Part shown: piece after piece, positions 63,927 through 64,000 of the stretch | Layout of the letters: the number at the start of each line of letters is the position of its first letter | How positions within the stretch are numbered: the stretch's first letter is position 1 | Assembly (NCBI RefSeq): GCF_030816615.1 | Contig: NZ_JAUSYD010000001.1 | Span: forward strand, 5,044,501 to 5,108,500 | From: Streptomyces sp. B1I3 | GTDB lineage: Bacteria; Actinomycetota; Actinomycetes; Streptomycetales; Streptomycetaceae | Length of the DNA: 64,000 bases | Direction: 5' to 3' | The notes under the pieces: model-generated | Databases searched by the model: none | What the model was told of the DNA's origin: nothing | Seen by the model: the letters and a program-made list of their open reading frames with translations, nothing else | Program-made: the position numbers and the translations under genes

Positions 63927-63949
63927 ACGCGCCGGGAGGGGGTGCGGGG

Positions 63950-64000
63950 CTACGCGCAGGCGACTCCGTCGCCGTGCCGGTCGAGGTGCGATCCGTAACC
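63950..64000 (-). CDS. C-terminal end of excalibur (Ca-binding) domain protein, truncated by window edge
   Basis: The minus strand from base 64000 reads GYGSHLDRHGDGVACA and stop, the end of an excalibur domain (consensus YxxHLDRDGDGIACE). The Asp ligands (D-R-H-G-D-G) and the final Cys are kept. Excalibur domains bind calcium on secreted or lipid-anchored cell-surface proteins and nucleases. Only 16 residues are in the window, so the domain in front of it cannot be named. Confidence 0.72.
   Translation of the reverse strand, partial: GYGSHLDRHGDGVACA

Overview
The window looks like a chromosomal piece of a Streptomyces (or very close relative). It is high GC with many GTG starts, and it carries an SsgA-like sporulation protein, DasR-type operators on a PTS for N-acetylglucosamine, two RDD proteins and the actinobacterial mec-cysO-cysM sulfur-carrier cysteine pathway. 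Gene order from hppD to the penicillin-binding protein matches what I remember of the S. coelicolor SCO2927 to SCO2897 core region (recollection, not a search).

Left end, 1-12.4 kb: an accessory type VII secretion (T7SS/ESX)-associated region. It holds the 3' end of a Gly/Pro/Thr-rich protein, an intact mycosin protease, and a second mycosin overlapping it by 4 nt whose catalytic His and Ser are both replaced. Three Hanks-type kinase genes in a row follow on the minus strand; the third is a frameshifted pseudokinase. Then come a degraded lipoprotein pseudogene, a small helical ESX-like protein, a 791-aa WXG-type substrate candidate and a lipoprotein related to the pseudogene. The ESX membrane and ATPase core (EccB/C/D/E) is not in the window. 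The region ends at a perfect 18-bp hairpin next to the 3' end of a tRNA-Cys gene, which suggests an island boundary.

12.6-34.3 kb: MFS pumps, a DEAD/DEAH-type helicase, an IclR regulator, a secreted Lon-type (S16) protease, and an ArsR-small protein-MFS operon with a clear operator. Next are Lrp and hppD (tyrosine catabolism), a TPR protein, a GlcD-type FAD oxidase, an SsgA-like protein, two RDD proteins, a secreted M6 (immune inhibitor A) protease, and pncA and pncB (NAD salvage).

34.4-46.3 kb: conserved core. clpS and DUF2017, an amino-acid permease, and mec/Cys-rich leader peptide/cysO/cysM (protein-bound thiocarboxylate route to cysteine). Then a PemK-like protein, an Rv1339-type MBL phosphodiesterase, nagE2/nagE1/nagF with three dre sites, rph, a lipoprotein and rdgB. 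This section closes with tRNA-Leu(UAG) and a truncated HNH-endonuclease-like ORF.

46.9-64 kb: a ProP/ShiA-like MFS transporter, bcp, a DUF3618 protein, an orphan GroES-like protein, and a guanidine-III riboswitch in front of a Gdx/SugE exporter. Then a class A penicillin-binding protein, a two-permease ABC exporter, a DUF1707 protein, an SGNH esterase and a DUF445 protein. After a triple 38-bp repeat come a frameshifted MFS pump with its TetR regulator and a perfect 16-bp palindromic operator, a DeoR regulator with a class II aldolase, and the last codons of an excalibur-domain protein. Three genes carry single-base or small frameshifts (6949-7847, 7900-8478, 59883-61381), so either gene decay or assembly error must be kept in mind.
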